From: Chryseobacterium sp. W4I1
Lineage (GTDB): Bacteria; Bacteroidota; Bacteroidia; Flavobacteriales; Weeksellaceae
Assembly: GCF_030816115.1 (NCBI RefSeq)
Contig: NZ_JAUSXQ010000001.1
Coordinates: 3,763,001 to 3,827,000, forward strand
Direction: 5' to 3'
Length of the DNA: 64,000 bases
Under the pieces are notes generated by a model that saw only the letters and a list, made by a program, of their open reading frames with translations, was not told the DNA's origin and made no database searches. Shown here one piece after another: positions 44,932 to 53,346 of the stretch (the stretch's first letter is position 1; each line of letters begins with the position of its first letter). A program made the position numbers and the translations under genes.

Positions 44932-45750
44932 TTATTCCTCAACCTCTACCGAGTCTTTTGACTTTCCTGCGTATTTATAAATAATCGTAGAAGTTGATTT
45001 TCTCAATTCCCTCCCATTCTCTGGATCTATTCCATCATCTGTAAAAAATTCAACATTTCCATAGAATTTTGAATACCAGGTTCTTCCAAGAGCATTAGCC
45101 TCTGTCAGAGTATCTTTTCTTGTGATCTTTTTAAAATGTTGAAACAAGTGCTCATTCATGGCTACAATATCAAGCCCGGGTTTAATATAACTACTGTCTG
45201 TTGCAATATATCTTTCCCCATCCCAATACATATATTTCTTTTCATCATTAGGTTTCATTCCTGATATTAAGCCTAAGGTAAACGATCCGTTATTAACTTT
45301 CTTATTATTAGAAAATACAACATTTCCAGTGACAAGGCATATCAGCAATGTAATTTCCATAATACCCAAGCCATTCTGCTTCATAAACTCAGGCATTGCA
45401 AGAATTGGCTTATTAATAATAGTGATCACAATTTTAGAAATTGCTTGTTGAATACTATACTCCACCGTTCTCCACTCAGAACAGTAATCTTTAAATGTAT
45501 CGTATCCTATATATCGGCTTAGATTATCTAAAACTGTTCTTTTTATATTGTAGTCTTCATCTTGTTCTACTATTGCTTTATAATAATTTTCAAAAGATTT
45601 GTAACTCAGCGGTTCAAAATCATCTTTTAAAATTCGTTCAAGATGTAAGAGTATTCCACTAAATGATGTTTCTGTAGCTTCAGTTGAAGCTTTTTCGTAG
45701 ACATCTTCTAACAATTTCTTTTTTTCAGATAAAAATTTTGACATACTCAT
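44932..45750 (-). CDS. Hypothetical protein with one membrane segment, in the palindrome-linked group
   Basis: 272 residues; family not recognised. The N-terminal ~125 residues are helical and soluble (LLHLERILKDDFEPLSYKSF, then NLSRYIGYDTFKDYCSEW), perhaps a small DNA- or protein-binding domain. A hydrophobic stretch follows at about 127-147 (LGIMEITLLICLVTGNVVF), and then a C-terminal domain with KYMYWDGERYIATDSSY. Its promoter carries the same 16-bp palindrome as the two operons on the other side of the kinase/regulator genes, so it probably belongs to the same response. ATG at 45744 is an alternative start. Confidence 0.65.
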   Translation of the reverse strand: MSMSKFLSEKKKLLEDVYEKASTEATETSFSGILLHLERILKDDFEPLSYKSFENYYKAIVEQDEDYNIKRTVLDNLSRYIGYDTFKDYCSEWRTVEYSIQQAISKIVITIINKPILAMPEFMKQNGLGIMEITLLICLVTGNVVFSNNKKVNNGSFTLGLISGMKPNDEKKYMYWDGERYIATDSSYIKPGLDIVAMNEHLFQHFKKITRKDTLTEANALGRTWYSKFYGNVEFFTDDGIDPENGRELRKSTSTIIYKYAGKSKDSVEVEE

Positions 45751-45762
45751 GGTTATTATGGT

Positions 45763-45807
45763 GAAAATTAAGAAGTTTCAAGTCAAAATAAATACGGTTT
45801 CCCGTAT
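45763..45807 (-). promoter_or_regulatory. Palindromic operator and promoter, site A
   Basis: On the minus strand ATACGG-GAAA-CCGTAT (45792-45807) is followed by a -7 box TAATTTTC (45763-45770; one mismatch to TAnnTTTG). The box starts 29.5 bp from the centre of the palindrome, the same as at sites B and C. Upstream, GGAAAGTTTTT is tandemly repeated (about 45826-45847). It drives the 44932-45750 gene. Confidence 0.7.
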
Positions 45808-46093
45808 ATCCCACTGAGAAAAACTTTCCAAAAACTTTCCAAAAACATTCTAACCCTTGCCTTTTCTTTCGTCGTTACTTTGCCATAGAAATCAGTGAGA
45901 AACAAAACATTACAAAAACAAAAATACGAAACTGATTTCAAAAAACACCAGATAAAACGGAGGAAAACTCCGGGTTGGGAAGCAGATGTTTCTCCTCCGT
46001 TTTTGAAGGTTACTTCCCAAAAATTTAAGAAGCGCTTCGAAATTTTTACACGTGTAACACTGCTTACGATCTGTTTCGTGAGGAAGAACACTA
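45808..46093 (+). other. Structured non-coding region upstream of the small membrane peptide
   Basis: With site A, this belongs to a 343-bp gap without a convincing gene. It contains successive dyads: GAAATCAGT/ACTGATTTC (45888-45896 with 45931-45939), AAAACGGAGGA/TCCTCCGTTTT (45954-45964 with 45993-46003), AAAAATTT..GAAGC/GCTTC..AAATTTTT (about 46019-46047) and the perfect TTACACGTGTAA (46046-46057). This could be a small RNA or a structured 5' leader for the 46094 peptide. A GTG-started 70-residue frame crosses it but looks like a chance frame. Confidence 0.45.
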
Positions 46094-46300
46094 ATGCCAA
46101 ATTTTAAATTTTTTAAAACAATGTTAGAATTAATATTGATGCTACTGGGATTAGCATTTTCAAATAATAACGCAAATACGACATCAAATAATAGTAATAA
46201 TCAGGAGCAGACAACAGTTCAACTGTCAGATCCGGGAGCAGGAGTAGATCCTGGGGATACAGGAGGTGATACAGGACCTGTTCTCCCACCAAAAAAATAG
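46094..46300 (+). CDS. Small membrane-anchored or exported peptide
   Basis: 68 residues from MPNFKFFKTMLELILMLLGLAF, or 59 from the second ATG at 46121. A basic start and one hydrophobic helix are followed by an Asn/Ser/Thr-rich stretch and a Pro/Gly/Asp tail (DPGAGVDPGDTGGDTG, then PPKK). No Cys and no known domain. The terminator right after it supports expression. It sits directly upstream of the kinase gene and could be a signal or partner for that lipoprotein sensor; this is speculation. Confidence 0.55.
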   Translation: MPNFKFFKTMLELILMLLGLAFSNNNANTTSNNSNNQEQTTVQLSDPGAGVDPGDTGGDTGPVLPPKK

Positions 46301-46309
46301 AAAAATAAG

Positions 46310-46335
46310 ACCGTTCTTTTTAGAACGGTTTTTTT
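46310..46335 (+). terminator. Intrinsic terminator between peptide and kinase genes
   Basis: An 8-bp stem ACCGTTCT/AGAACGGT with a 4-nt loop and a T-run, ending 12 bp before the kinase start codon. It partly insulates the kinase from the peptide transcript. Confidence 0.85.
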
Positions 46336-46346
46336 ATATTAGTAAT

Positions 46347-48005
46347 ATGGTACGATATCTATTATTTTTACTAATATTTCTTGTTTCTTGTAAAGAAAAA
46401 ACGGAAACCAACGATCTAGTAAAGGCAGATCAGTTATATAATGAAGGGACAAACTTGCTCCTTAAAAATAATCTTGAGGCTTATTCAAAATTCCAGCAAG
46501 CACTAAATTACTATTATAAAACAAAAGATTCTTCCAACATCTCTAAGAGCTTAATATGCCAGGCAATTGCACAAAAATATACCGGTGATGTATTCGGTGC
46601 CGAAACAACTTTAGTGGATGCTCTAAATTTTATGAATGAAGGTGACGAAAGTCTTTACTCTGTATATAATACCCTGGGAGACATAAAATATGATCAAAAA
46701 GAGTACTCTTCAGCAACAGCATGGTATAATAAAGCTCTTGCGGAAAAAAATGAATCTATTGAAAAGAAATATACTATTCTTAATAATAAGGCAGCATCAG
46801 AGTACCGACAAGGCCAATACTCTTCAGCATTAAAAGCCTTACAAAGTATCGATCTATTAAAAATAAAAGATCTCAATCTCCAAAATAGAATTAAAGAAAA
46901 TATTGTCTATACTCGATGGCTTCAGGATAAAAATTATCCAGCTCATATAGAATTCAAAAAATTATTAGCACAAAAATTACAGCAAAACGACAACTGGGGT
47001 GCAAATTCAAGTTATTCTCATTTAGCCGAGATATATCAGCAAGACAACCCAGATATTTCATTGTTTTATGCAAAACAAATGCTTGGTACAGCAGAAAAAA
47101 TAAAAAGCCCTGAAGATCGCCTGGAAGCCATTGAAAGAATTTCTTTTGTTGACAAACCCTCTAACGCTATCTCCAATTTTATACACTATAAAACACTTTC
47201 GGACAGTATTCAAAATTACAAAAATGCTAACAGAAACCGTTTTGCATATATTAAATACGACAGCGAGAAGAAGGAAACAGAAAACCAACGGTTAAAAGTT
47301 GATCAGACTCAGAAGGAAAATCAGCTGATTCGTCAGCAAGCAGCTTTGGCAGTCGCCATAATTGCTATAATCATCATCATTATTTTGTACCGAAGAAGAC
47401 AGGCCAGGCTTAAACAGGAAAATGAACTCAAATTAAAGAATGACCAGCTAAGAATTTCAAAAAGAGTCCACGACGTTGTAGCTAACGGTATCTACCAGGT
47501 CATGACCAAAATAGAAAATCAGGAACATTTTGATAAAGAAAATGCCCTTGATGAGCTGGAATTTGTTTACGAAAAGTCCAGAGATATTTCCTACGAAAAA
47601 TCTGATACGGAACACGATAAAAAGGAACATAAAGAGAGAATATCCAACCTTATAGCCTCTTTTAAAAATGAAGCGATCGACACCTATATAGTAGGGAACG
47701 AAAATGAAATATGGAACGGAATTTCTCAGTCATCCTTTGAAGATATCTATCAGGTCATCCGTGAGCTGCTCGTTAATATGAAAAAGCACAGCCAGGCTTC
47801 ACGGGTTATTTTTAAATTTGAAAGGATAAATAATGTAGTCAATATCCAATATACAGACAATGGAATTGGAATTCCGGGTGATATGATCTACAAAAACGGG
47901 CTGACAAATACGGGAACCCGTATTGTTGCTATCCGTGGAGAAATTATTTTTGACAATAAATCCGAAAAAGGACTGAAAATTAATATTTCATTTCCTGTTT
48001 CTTAA
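46347..48005 (+). CDS. Lipoprotein TPR sensor histidine kinase
   Basis: 552 residues from MVRYLLFLLIFLVSC; the lipobox Cys is residue 15, which supports this start over an in-frame upstream ATG lying inside the previous gene. Residues ~25-290 are TPR-like helical repeats outside the inner membrane, 305-330 a coiled coil, and 332-348 the transmembrane helix. The HisKA_3-like phosphoacceptor is His375 (RISKRVHDVVANG), with ATPase boxes RELLVNMKKHSQAS (N box, ~472) and DNGIGIP (G box, 504-510). The regulator gene follows by 14 bp. Confidence 0.88.
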   Translation: MVRYLLFLLIFLVSCKEKTETNDLVKADQLYNEGTNLLLKNNLEAYSKFQQALNYYYKTKDSSNISKSLICQAIAQKYTGDVFGAETTLVDALNFMNEGDESLYSVYNTLGDIKYDQKEYSSATAWYNKALAEKNESIEKKYTILNNKAASEYRQGQYSSALKALQSIDLLKIKDLNLQNRIKENIVYTRWLQDKNYPAHIEFKKLLAQKLQQNDNWGANSSYSHLAEIYQQDNPDISLFYAKQMLGTAEKIKSPEDRLEAIERISFVDKPSNAISNFIHYKTLSDSIQNYKNANRNRFAYIKYDSEKKETENQRLKVDQTQKENQLIRQQAALAVAIIAIIIIIILYRRRQARLKQENELKLKNDQLRISKRVHDVVANGIYQVMTKIENQEHFDKENALDELEFVYEKSRDISYEKSDTEHDKKEHKERISNLIASFKNEAIDTYIVGNENEIWNGISQSSFEDIYQVIRELLVNMKKHSQASRVIFKFERINNVVNIQYTDNGIGIPGDMIYKNGLTNTGTRIVAIRGEIIFDNKSEKGLKINISFPVS

Positions 48006-48019
48006 AAAGACCTAAAAGA

Positions 48020-48685
48020 ATGTTCAAAAAAATTTTAATTGCCGAAGACCAAGAAATGGGTAGTCTATCTGTCCAAAAAACATTAGAAGAGCTCAACATT
48101 CCTAATGTTGATTATGTATATTATTGTGATGATGCTTTAGCAAAAGTTAAAAAATCTATCCGGGAAAACGATCCTTACGACTTACTCATCACTGATCTTT
48201 CATATGAAGAAGACCACCACCTACAGAATATTAAAGATGGAAAAGAACTGATTGAAGAGGTAAGAGACCTACAACCATCACTAAAAGTCATTGTTTTTTC
48301 CGGAGAACGTAAATCCGGAATCATAGACTCTCTTTTTAATGAATGCAAGATCAACGGCTTTGTACGTAAAGCCAGAAATGATTCCAAAGAATTGAAAAAA
48401 GCGATTGCGGCCGTTTACGTTAATGAAACCTATCTTTCCCTTGACCTTAAACAGGAAGTAAAAAAGCTCAATAGCTATGAGTTTACAACCTATGATATTA
48501 CGCTTGTTTCTCTTCTTTCTCAAGGAGTACTGCAAAAAAATATTCCAACTTATCTGCAGGCCAACAATATTAGGCCCAACAGTCTGAGCAGCGTGGAAAA
48601 AAGACTGAACAGTTTAAAAGAAAATCTCAACGTAGCAAGCAATGAGCAGTTGGTTGCGTTCTGCAAAGATTTGGGAATTATTTAA
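48020..48685 (+). CDS. Response regulator with C-terminal helix-turn-helix
   Basis: 221 residues. The receiver domain has the acidic pair near AEDQE (residues 9-11), phosphoacceptor Asp59 in LLITDLSY, Ser94 and Lys118 (GFVRKA). A helical DNA-binding-like domain of LuxR type (YDITLVSLLSQGVLQKNIP, then SSVEKRLNSLKENLN) fills about residues 150-221. It is co-transcribed with the kinase. It is the obvious candidate to bind the three identical palindromes within 6 kb. Confidence 0.88.
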   Translation: MFKKILIAEDQEMGSLSVQKTLEELNIPNVDYVYYCDDALAKVKKSIRENDPYDLLITDLSYEEDHHLQNIKDGKELIEEVRDLQPSLKVIVFSGERKSGIIDSLFNECKINGFVRKARNDSKELKKAIAAVYVNETYLSLDLKQEVKKLNSYEFTTYDITLVSLLSQGVLQKNIPTYLQANNIRPNSLSSVEKRLNSLKENLNVASNEQLVAFCKDLGII

Positions 48686-48740
48686 TCTTGTTTTATAGTC
48701 CCCTATATAACCTTTCAAATTTTTTGAAAGGTTTTTATAT

Positions 48741-48785
48741 TTACGGGAATCCGTAAGGAAAACTATCGCCAGCCCGATATTTTTG
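48741..48785 (+). promoter_or_regulatory. Palindromic operator and promoter, site B
   Basis: TTACGG-GAAT-CCGTAA (48741-48756) and -7 box TATTTTTG (48778-48785); the box starts 29.5 bp from the palindrome centre. TTTGAAAGGTTTTT just upstream and AGGAAA just downstream of the palindrome are also shared with site C. The position, about -40, suits a class II activator. It drives the 48812-53226 operon. Confidence 0.75.
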
Positions 48786-48811
48786 TCTGTATCAAATTCA
48801 AAACTCAGGCA

Positions 48812-49261
48812 ATGGCAAAAATAATTTTCCAAAACGAAACACTGACCGGCACATCCGATATCAGATCCGCTTCCACTAAAATTTTAAGTGACAGGGATAT
48901 TCTAAAAAAGCGTTCAGAGAAATATCTCAGCTTAATTAAGACAATGGATACGGAACTTCTTATTGAAACAAGGGGGAAGGAAGATATGATGGCAAAAATT
49001 CATGAGGAATTTGGGTCAGCTCAGCTCGCTGATCTTCCCGTAGGAATTTTGGCTAAATGCTATCTAGGGCATCCTCATGAAGTTCACACCTTAGATTTAA
49101 GTGCCGGACAGATCATTAAGCATTATACAATAGGAGAACCCCTTCCCGAACATTTTGAAAAAGCAAGAACCCTTGCCAAACACAACGCTTATCTTTTTGT
49201 AGAAGTATATAAAGATAAACTCATCCTCATCCGTGAAGACGGAACAGCAGCCAAACTATAA
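48812..49261 (+). CDS. Hypothetical protein, first gene of the AAA+ operon
   Basis: 149 residues, soluble, no signal or membrane segment. Family not recognised. The N-terminal half is helical (SDRDILKKRSEKYLSLIKTM); the C-terminal half is mixed, with a conserved-looking LGHPHEVHTLDL and YLFVEVYKDKLILIREDG. It directly follows site B, and the next gene starts 18 bp later, so it is the first gene of a five-gene operon with the Ycf46-like ATPase. Confidence 0.7.
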   Translation: MAKIIFQNETLTGTSDIRSASTKILSDRDILKKRSEKYLSLIKTMDTELLIETRGKEDMMAKIHEEFGSAQLADLPVGILAKCYLGHPHEVHTLDLSAGQIIKHYTIGEPLPEHFEKARTLAKHNAYLFVEVYKDKLILIREDGTAAKL

Positions 49262-49279
49262 TCCTGAAAAATCAGTACA

Positions 49280-50983
49280 ATGTCACAAAAAGTAATTTCA
49301 TATGCAGACCTTTCAAGGATCAACAGTGCCTTGAACTCGCTCAAAACAGATATGCGGGAAGTCAATATAGAATTGGGAGGCCTCAATACAAAGCATGACC
49401 ACCTGAAAAGCGATTTATTACAGCTTACCCTTTCATTCTCTGATTTTGTAGAATCGGATATAAAACATAAAGCACTGCAACTCGCTGAAACGCGACAAGG
49501 AAACCTGAAACAGGACCTTCAGATAAAGTTCGGATATTATGCAGAAGTACGTAGAATGGCCACCGGAATCCTCCAAGGCGTAGACACCGGAATTATAGGC
49601 GATGATACATTACGCCATACAACCGAGGAGGTTATGATAAAAGCCCCTAATTATTGGTTGGCTCCGGCTTTAATCGTACTTGCCTCTTGGATTCGCGATG
49701 ACAAAAACACCGCTGAAAAAGCTTTGACCGAGAGCCTGAAAAGAGACGATTACAAAACAACTCTTTTTCTTATGCTTGTCATGAGAAGATTAGGAAGAAA
49801 TGATGCTTGCTTCCAATGGATGAACAGGTATTTTCTTCATCAGAATCCACATAACCTGGACAGAGAGTTTATCATTATTCTGGAAGCCATCACAACCGGA
49901 GCTTTTCAGCCCGCTTCCCATCAGTTGATGATTACCAACGTTAAAAGCTGGATCGACCAACTTACTCAAACAGATAACTACATTGATAAACAGAAAGTTC
50001 AATGGATCCACTTCTTTGAAACAAAAGGCTCCTTATCCACGGAAAAATACCCGTTACTTGAAGAATTTGCAACGAATTGGGATAATCTGAAAACTTCTGT
50101 TACCCAGGCAAGATCGCACCATGCTCTAAATATACACTTTAAAAATATTTTCGAAACCACAACAGATTATTCTAAAGCTACCAAGATTCAGCTGGATGAA
50201 ATTCTTTCCCTATTGGTGACTAATTTTGATGATGAAGAACTTCCATTGCAAAATGAAGTCAGGCTAAATCAGCTCATCATTCAGAAAGATGGAGATAAAA
50301 AAGCAGCACAGTCTTTAATGGATGATGAGAAATACATTTTTGAAGAAAAAGTAGATTTCCTTCAGATGTTGACGAATGCAGCATTCGATCCGGAATTAAC
50401 TGGTGCTACAAAAGTTACACAGGCACTTGCTGTTTCCATTAGTCAGCCTTGGATTGTAGAAGCGCATGATACTTTTACTGCAAGATACAGAAATGATATC
50501 GAGAAAAATGTTGAGTTGATTATCGATGGCTTTAAGACCTCAACCCCCGATGGAAGTGACGAAACGGAACAATTACAAAAGCACGACCGGTATTGGACTG
50601 ATTTTCTTGAAAATGAATTAAAAAAACTGGCATTTCCATTCGCTTTAATTTTCTTCGGGATTATAGTTTCTGCCGTTAGTTTAATCATTTTTAAGTTCGG
50701 AATTATAGGAATAATTGGCGCATTGATTGGCGGGTTGATTATTTGGAATTCAATTAATAGTCATAAAAAAGCAAAGAAAAAAACTATAGAAACCATCATG
50801 GAAAGAAAGAACAAGTCTAAAGAAGTATTAAGAGGATGCATTGCCGAAACAGTAGATTATAGAAAGGAACTTGCCCAGGAAGATGCAAAAGCTGAAATTT
50901 TAAGACAGACTTTAATGTCGATCACGCCCGAAGATTTTTCAAGTACATCCAGAGATACAAGAACCATTTTACAACCTTCTTAA
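49280..50983 (+). CDS. Hypothetical large protein with C-terminal membrane hairpin
   Basis: 567 residues; not recognised. Residues ~10-60 look like a coiled coil, ~90-440 are helical-repeat-like (many short amphipathic helices), and 449-489 is a long hydrophobic stretch giving two transmembrane helices (FALIFFGIIVSAVSLIIF and IIGIIGALIGGLIIW). A basic coiled-coil tail follows. It could be a membrane scaffold for the AAA+ ATPase encoded in the same operon (inference). Confidence 0.7.
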   Translation: MSQKVISYADLSRINSALNSLKTDMREVNIELGGLNTKHDHLKSDLLQLTLSFSDFVESDIKHKALQLAETRQGNLKQDLQIKFGYYAEVRRMATGILQGVDTGIIGDDTLRHTTEEVMIKAPNYWLAPALIVLASWIRDDKNTAEKALTESLKRDDYKTTLFLMLVMRRLGRNDACFQWMNRYFLHQNPHNLDREFIIILEAITTGAFQPASHQLMITNVKSWIDQLTQTDNYIDKQKVQWIHFFETKGSLSTEKYPLLEEFATNWDNLKTSVTQARSHHALNIHFKNIFETTTDYSKATKIQLDEILSLLVTNFDDEELPLQNEVRLNQLIIQKDGDKKAAQSLMDDEKYIFEEKVDFLQMLTNAAFDPELTGATKVTQALAVSISQPWIVEAHDTFTARYRNDIEKNVELIIDGFKTSTPDGSDETEQLQKHDRYWTDFLENELKKLAFPFALIFFGIIVSAVSLIIFKFGIIGIIGALIGGLIIWNSINSHKKAKKKTIETIMERKNKSKEVLRGCIAETVDYRKELAQEDAKAEILRQTLMSITPEDFSSTSRDTRTILQPS

Positions 50984-50993
50984 TAATTACAGT

Positions 50994-51161
50994 ATGGACA
51001 ATATTAAAAACGATTCCGAAGAGAATAATAAACCCGAACAGCAGCCAAGGCCGAATTTGTTCCAGGGAAGGACCGAAGGGGAAAAAGAAAAAGCAAAATT
51101 TCCGGCCTGGGATATTACCCCACCTCATCAGTTTATCAATCCAAGAATAAAAAAACAATAA
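50994..51161 (+). CDS. Small hydrophilic protein of the AAA+ operon (55 aa)
   Basis: 55 residues from MDNIKNDSEENNKPEQQPRP to FINPRIKKQ; Asn/Glu/Pro-rich and probably disordered at its start. It follows the 567-residue gene by 10 bp, and its TAA stop overlaps the next ATG by one base (TAATG), a coupling arrangement that supports it as a real gene. Function unknown. Confidence 0.65.
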   Translation: MDNIKNDSEENNKPEQQPRPNLFQGRTEGEKEKAKFPAWDITPPHQFINPRIKKQ

Positions 51162-51673
51162 TGAAATCACCTGTTACTTACGCTGATTGGGCAGATCTTT
51201 TTGAGCGTTACGGGAAGGGTGAAGATGTACTGGAGGAAATGAGTTCCGGACATTTTCATCTTGACGCCGGAACAGCTGAGCGTTTCTATGCAAAAGCCGA
51301 AGAAGCCTATAAGACCCGGAAAAAAATATGGTTGGACCAATATCAGAGGAACTTTAATCTTCAGCACATTAAAACCATCGAAGAATTGGAATTTGTGCTT
51401 CATAATAATAAAAAAACACTAGCCGTTTTGGCAAAATTTGCCCATTCAAAAAGCCTACCCAGTGAACTGAGAAAGAATTTTTCGAATGATTTTACAGGTT
51501 TTGTAAATGATTTTAAAAAAAATTTAAAAGATAATACTCCAAAAGACAACAAGGAAAGAGAGAAAATGCTGATAGTAATCAATTCATTCAGCTTCTGCGA
51601 ATTCCAACATAATCAATCTGCTGAAGAGATTCCTAATCCCAATCCTTCAGCAAGAAGAAAATTTATTTTTTAA
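51161..51673 (+). CDS. Hypothetical helical protein of the AAA+ operon
   Basis: 170 residues, mostly helical and charged, without signal or membrane segments. The N-terminus SPVTYADWADLFERYGKGED and the middle EEAYKTRKKIWLDQYQ are distinctive, but I do not recognise a family. It is translationally coupled to the 55-residue gene before it and ends 2 bp before the ATPase gene, so it probably works with the ATPase. Confidence 0.7.
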   Translation: MKSPVTYADWADLFERYGKGEDVLEEMSSGHFHLDAGTAERFYAKAEEAYKTRKKIWLDQYQRNFNLQHIKTIEELEFVLHNNKKTLAVLAKFAHSKSLPSELRKNFSNDFTGFVNDFKKNLKDNTPKDNKEREKMLIVINSFSFCEFQHNQSAEEIPNPNPSARRKFIF

Positions 51674-51675
51674 CT

Positions 51676-53226
51676 ATGGCAAACAAAGAAGAGTTTAAAA
51701 ATTCTTTATCCAGAATGTTCCGGGCAAGAATTCCTTTTATTTCAATCCGGAGTATAGAAAGATCGAGAGTTTTAGAAATAATACAGCAGTTGTCGGAGGA
51801 AATTAATATTCCGATATACATCCATAGCCTATCACACGGAACCATGGATATTAAAACAAGAAAAACAGTCAACGATGACCGTTCCGTTGCCGGCGGAATC
51901 GATTTTGCCGTTCAGAATATTTCGCAAAGACAGAACGTTACGTTTATTTTCACAGAGGTAAGTGATATTGAGGATGATAATATTGTATCAAGACATATCT
52001 ATGATTGCGTAGTCCAGGCTATTGAAAAAGGCGGAAGCATCTGCATCATTTCTACAAAAAGCGTATGGTCACAGTTGCAGCGTTTGGGAATGACACTTAC
52101 CCTGGACCCTCCTAACGAAGAAGAAATGCTAACTGTTGTCAAGGATTGTGTAATACCCTACAAAGGTTCTATTCCTATTGACTGGGATGAAAATGACTTG
52201 AAAATGGCTGCAACCATTTTAGCTAATATGACCAAAATAGAAGCTGAAAATGTTTTGGCAACCCAAATGGCAAAAGGTTCTCTTACAAAAGACGATATCA
52301 AATGCCTGAGCATGGAAAAAGATAAGCTTTTCAGCGATATTTCCGGGCTTGAAAAGGTAAAAGTGGATCCATCTTTAATATCCGTAGGAGGGCTTAGCGG
52401 ATTACACCAATGGATTGATAATCAGAAACAACTGTTAACTGCAGATTTAAGATCAAGGAAACTTCGTCCGCCGAGAGGTGTATTATTGGTGGGGGTTCCG
52501 GGCTGTGGGAAATCTTTGTCTGCAAAATTCATCGCAGCTACATGGAACCTTCCATTGTACCGATTAGACTTTGCATCCATTCAGGGAATGTATGTGGGAC
52601 AGTCTGAGAACAGATTAAAAGAGGCATTTGAATCAGCAGATAATGCAGCGCCCTGCATTTTATGGATTGATGAAATTGAAAAAGGATTAGCTGCCAGTGC
52701 CAACGATTCATCAGGAGTGACCACAAGAATGATTGGCCAGTTTCTCTTCTGGTTGCAGGAAAGCACCGAAAAAGTTTTTGTGGTAGCAACAGCCAATGAT
52801 GTGACAAAACTACCTCCGGAACTGCTTAGAAAAGGCAGGTTCGATGAACTTTTCTTTGTAGACCTCCCACAGGATCAGGAAAGAGCAGATATTATCAATC
52901 TTTATATTAAAAAGAATCTTTTACCACCACCTTCTTCTTCAACTTTTGAAAAGCTGGTAGCCATTTCAGCAGGTTTCGCAGGATCGGATCTGGAAGGAGC
53001 CGTAAGAGATGTCGCTATACAGGCGGTCATCAATGGAGATTCTTTTATTACTGATGATCTTTATGAAAAGTGCTTCCAGAATATCGTTCCGTTGAGCAAA
53101 ACGAGTCCTGAAAGAATTGAAGCCATCAGAAACTGGGGCAAAGAAAGGGCCCTGCCCGCTTCAGGATTGGCGTGGGATTTATCCTCGAACGATATAAGTT
53201 CTGCCAGGCGTGCCATCATCATATAA
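51676..53226 (+). CDS. Ycf46-like AAA+ ATPase
   Basis: 516 residues. The N-terminal ~230 form the Ycf46-type domain (FRARIPFISIRSIERSRV at the start). The AAA module has Walker A GVPGCGKS (273-280), Walker B CILWIDEIE (327-335), sensor 1 ATAND and the Arg-containing RKGRFDE (385-391). LRPPRGVLLVGVPGCGKS and ELLRKGRFDELFFVDLP are very close to the plastid/cyanobacterial Ycf46 pattern. The family may remodel a membrane or regulatory protein; its targets are poorly known. It is the last gene of the site-B operon. Confidence 0.87.
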   Translation: MANKEEFKNSLSRMFRARIPFISIRSIERSRVLEIIQQLSEEINIPIYIHSLSHGTMDIKTRKTVNDDRSVAGGIDFAVQNISQRQNVTFIFTEVSDIEDDNIVSRHIYDCVVQAIEKGGSICIISTKSVWSQLQRLGMTLTLDPPNEEEMLTVVKDCVIPYKGSIPIDWDENDLKMAATILANMTKIEAENVLATQMAKGSLTKDDIKCLSMEKDKLFSDISGLEKVKVDPSLISVGGLSGLHQWIDNQKQLLTADLRSRKLRPPRGVLLVGVPGCGKSLSAKFIAATWNLPLYRLDFASIQGMYVGQSENRLKEAFESADNAAPCILWIDEIEKGLAASANDSSGVTTRMIGQFLFWLQESTEKVFVVATANDVTKLPPELLRKGRFDELFFVDLPQDQERADIINLYIKKNLLPPPSSSTFEKLVAISAGFAGSDLEGAVRDVAIQAVINGDSFITDDLYEKCFQNIVPLSKTSPERIEAIRNWGKERALPASGLAWDLSSNDISSARRAIII

Positions 53227-53274
53227 GAATAATTTTACCCCTACATGTATAAGTTCTTTGAAAGGTTTTTCATT

Positions 53275-53319
53275 TTACGGATTCCCGTAAGGAAAGCCTT
53301 TTTTTACATGATATTTTTG
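53275..53319 (+). promoter_or_regulatory. Palindromic operator and promoter, site C
   Basis: TTACGG-ATTC-CCGTAA (53275-53290), the exact reverse complement of site B, and -7 box TATTTTTG (53312-53319), again 29.5 bp from the centre. The upstream TTTGAAAGGTTTTT is also kept. It drives the 53347 gene. Confidence 0.75.
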
Positions 53320-53346
53320 AACAAGAATTTAAACATTACCTGACCT

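Noticed and set aside
45895..46107. 70-residue plus-strand frame with GTG start, and a 105-residue minus-strand frame over the same area
   Set aside because: Both cross several strong dyads and have basic, low-quality composition with no recognisable domain; the region is better explained as structured non-coding sequence.
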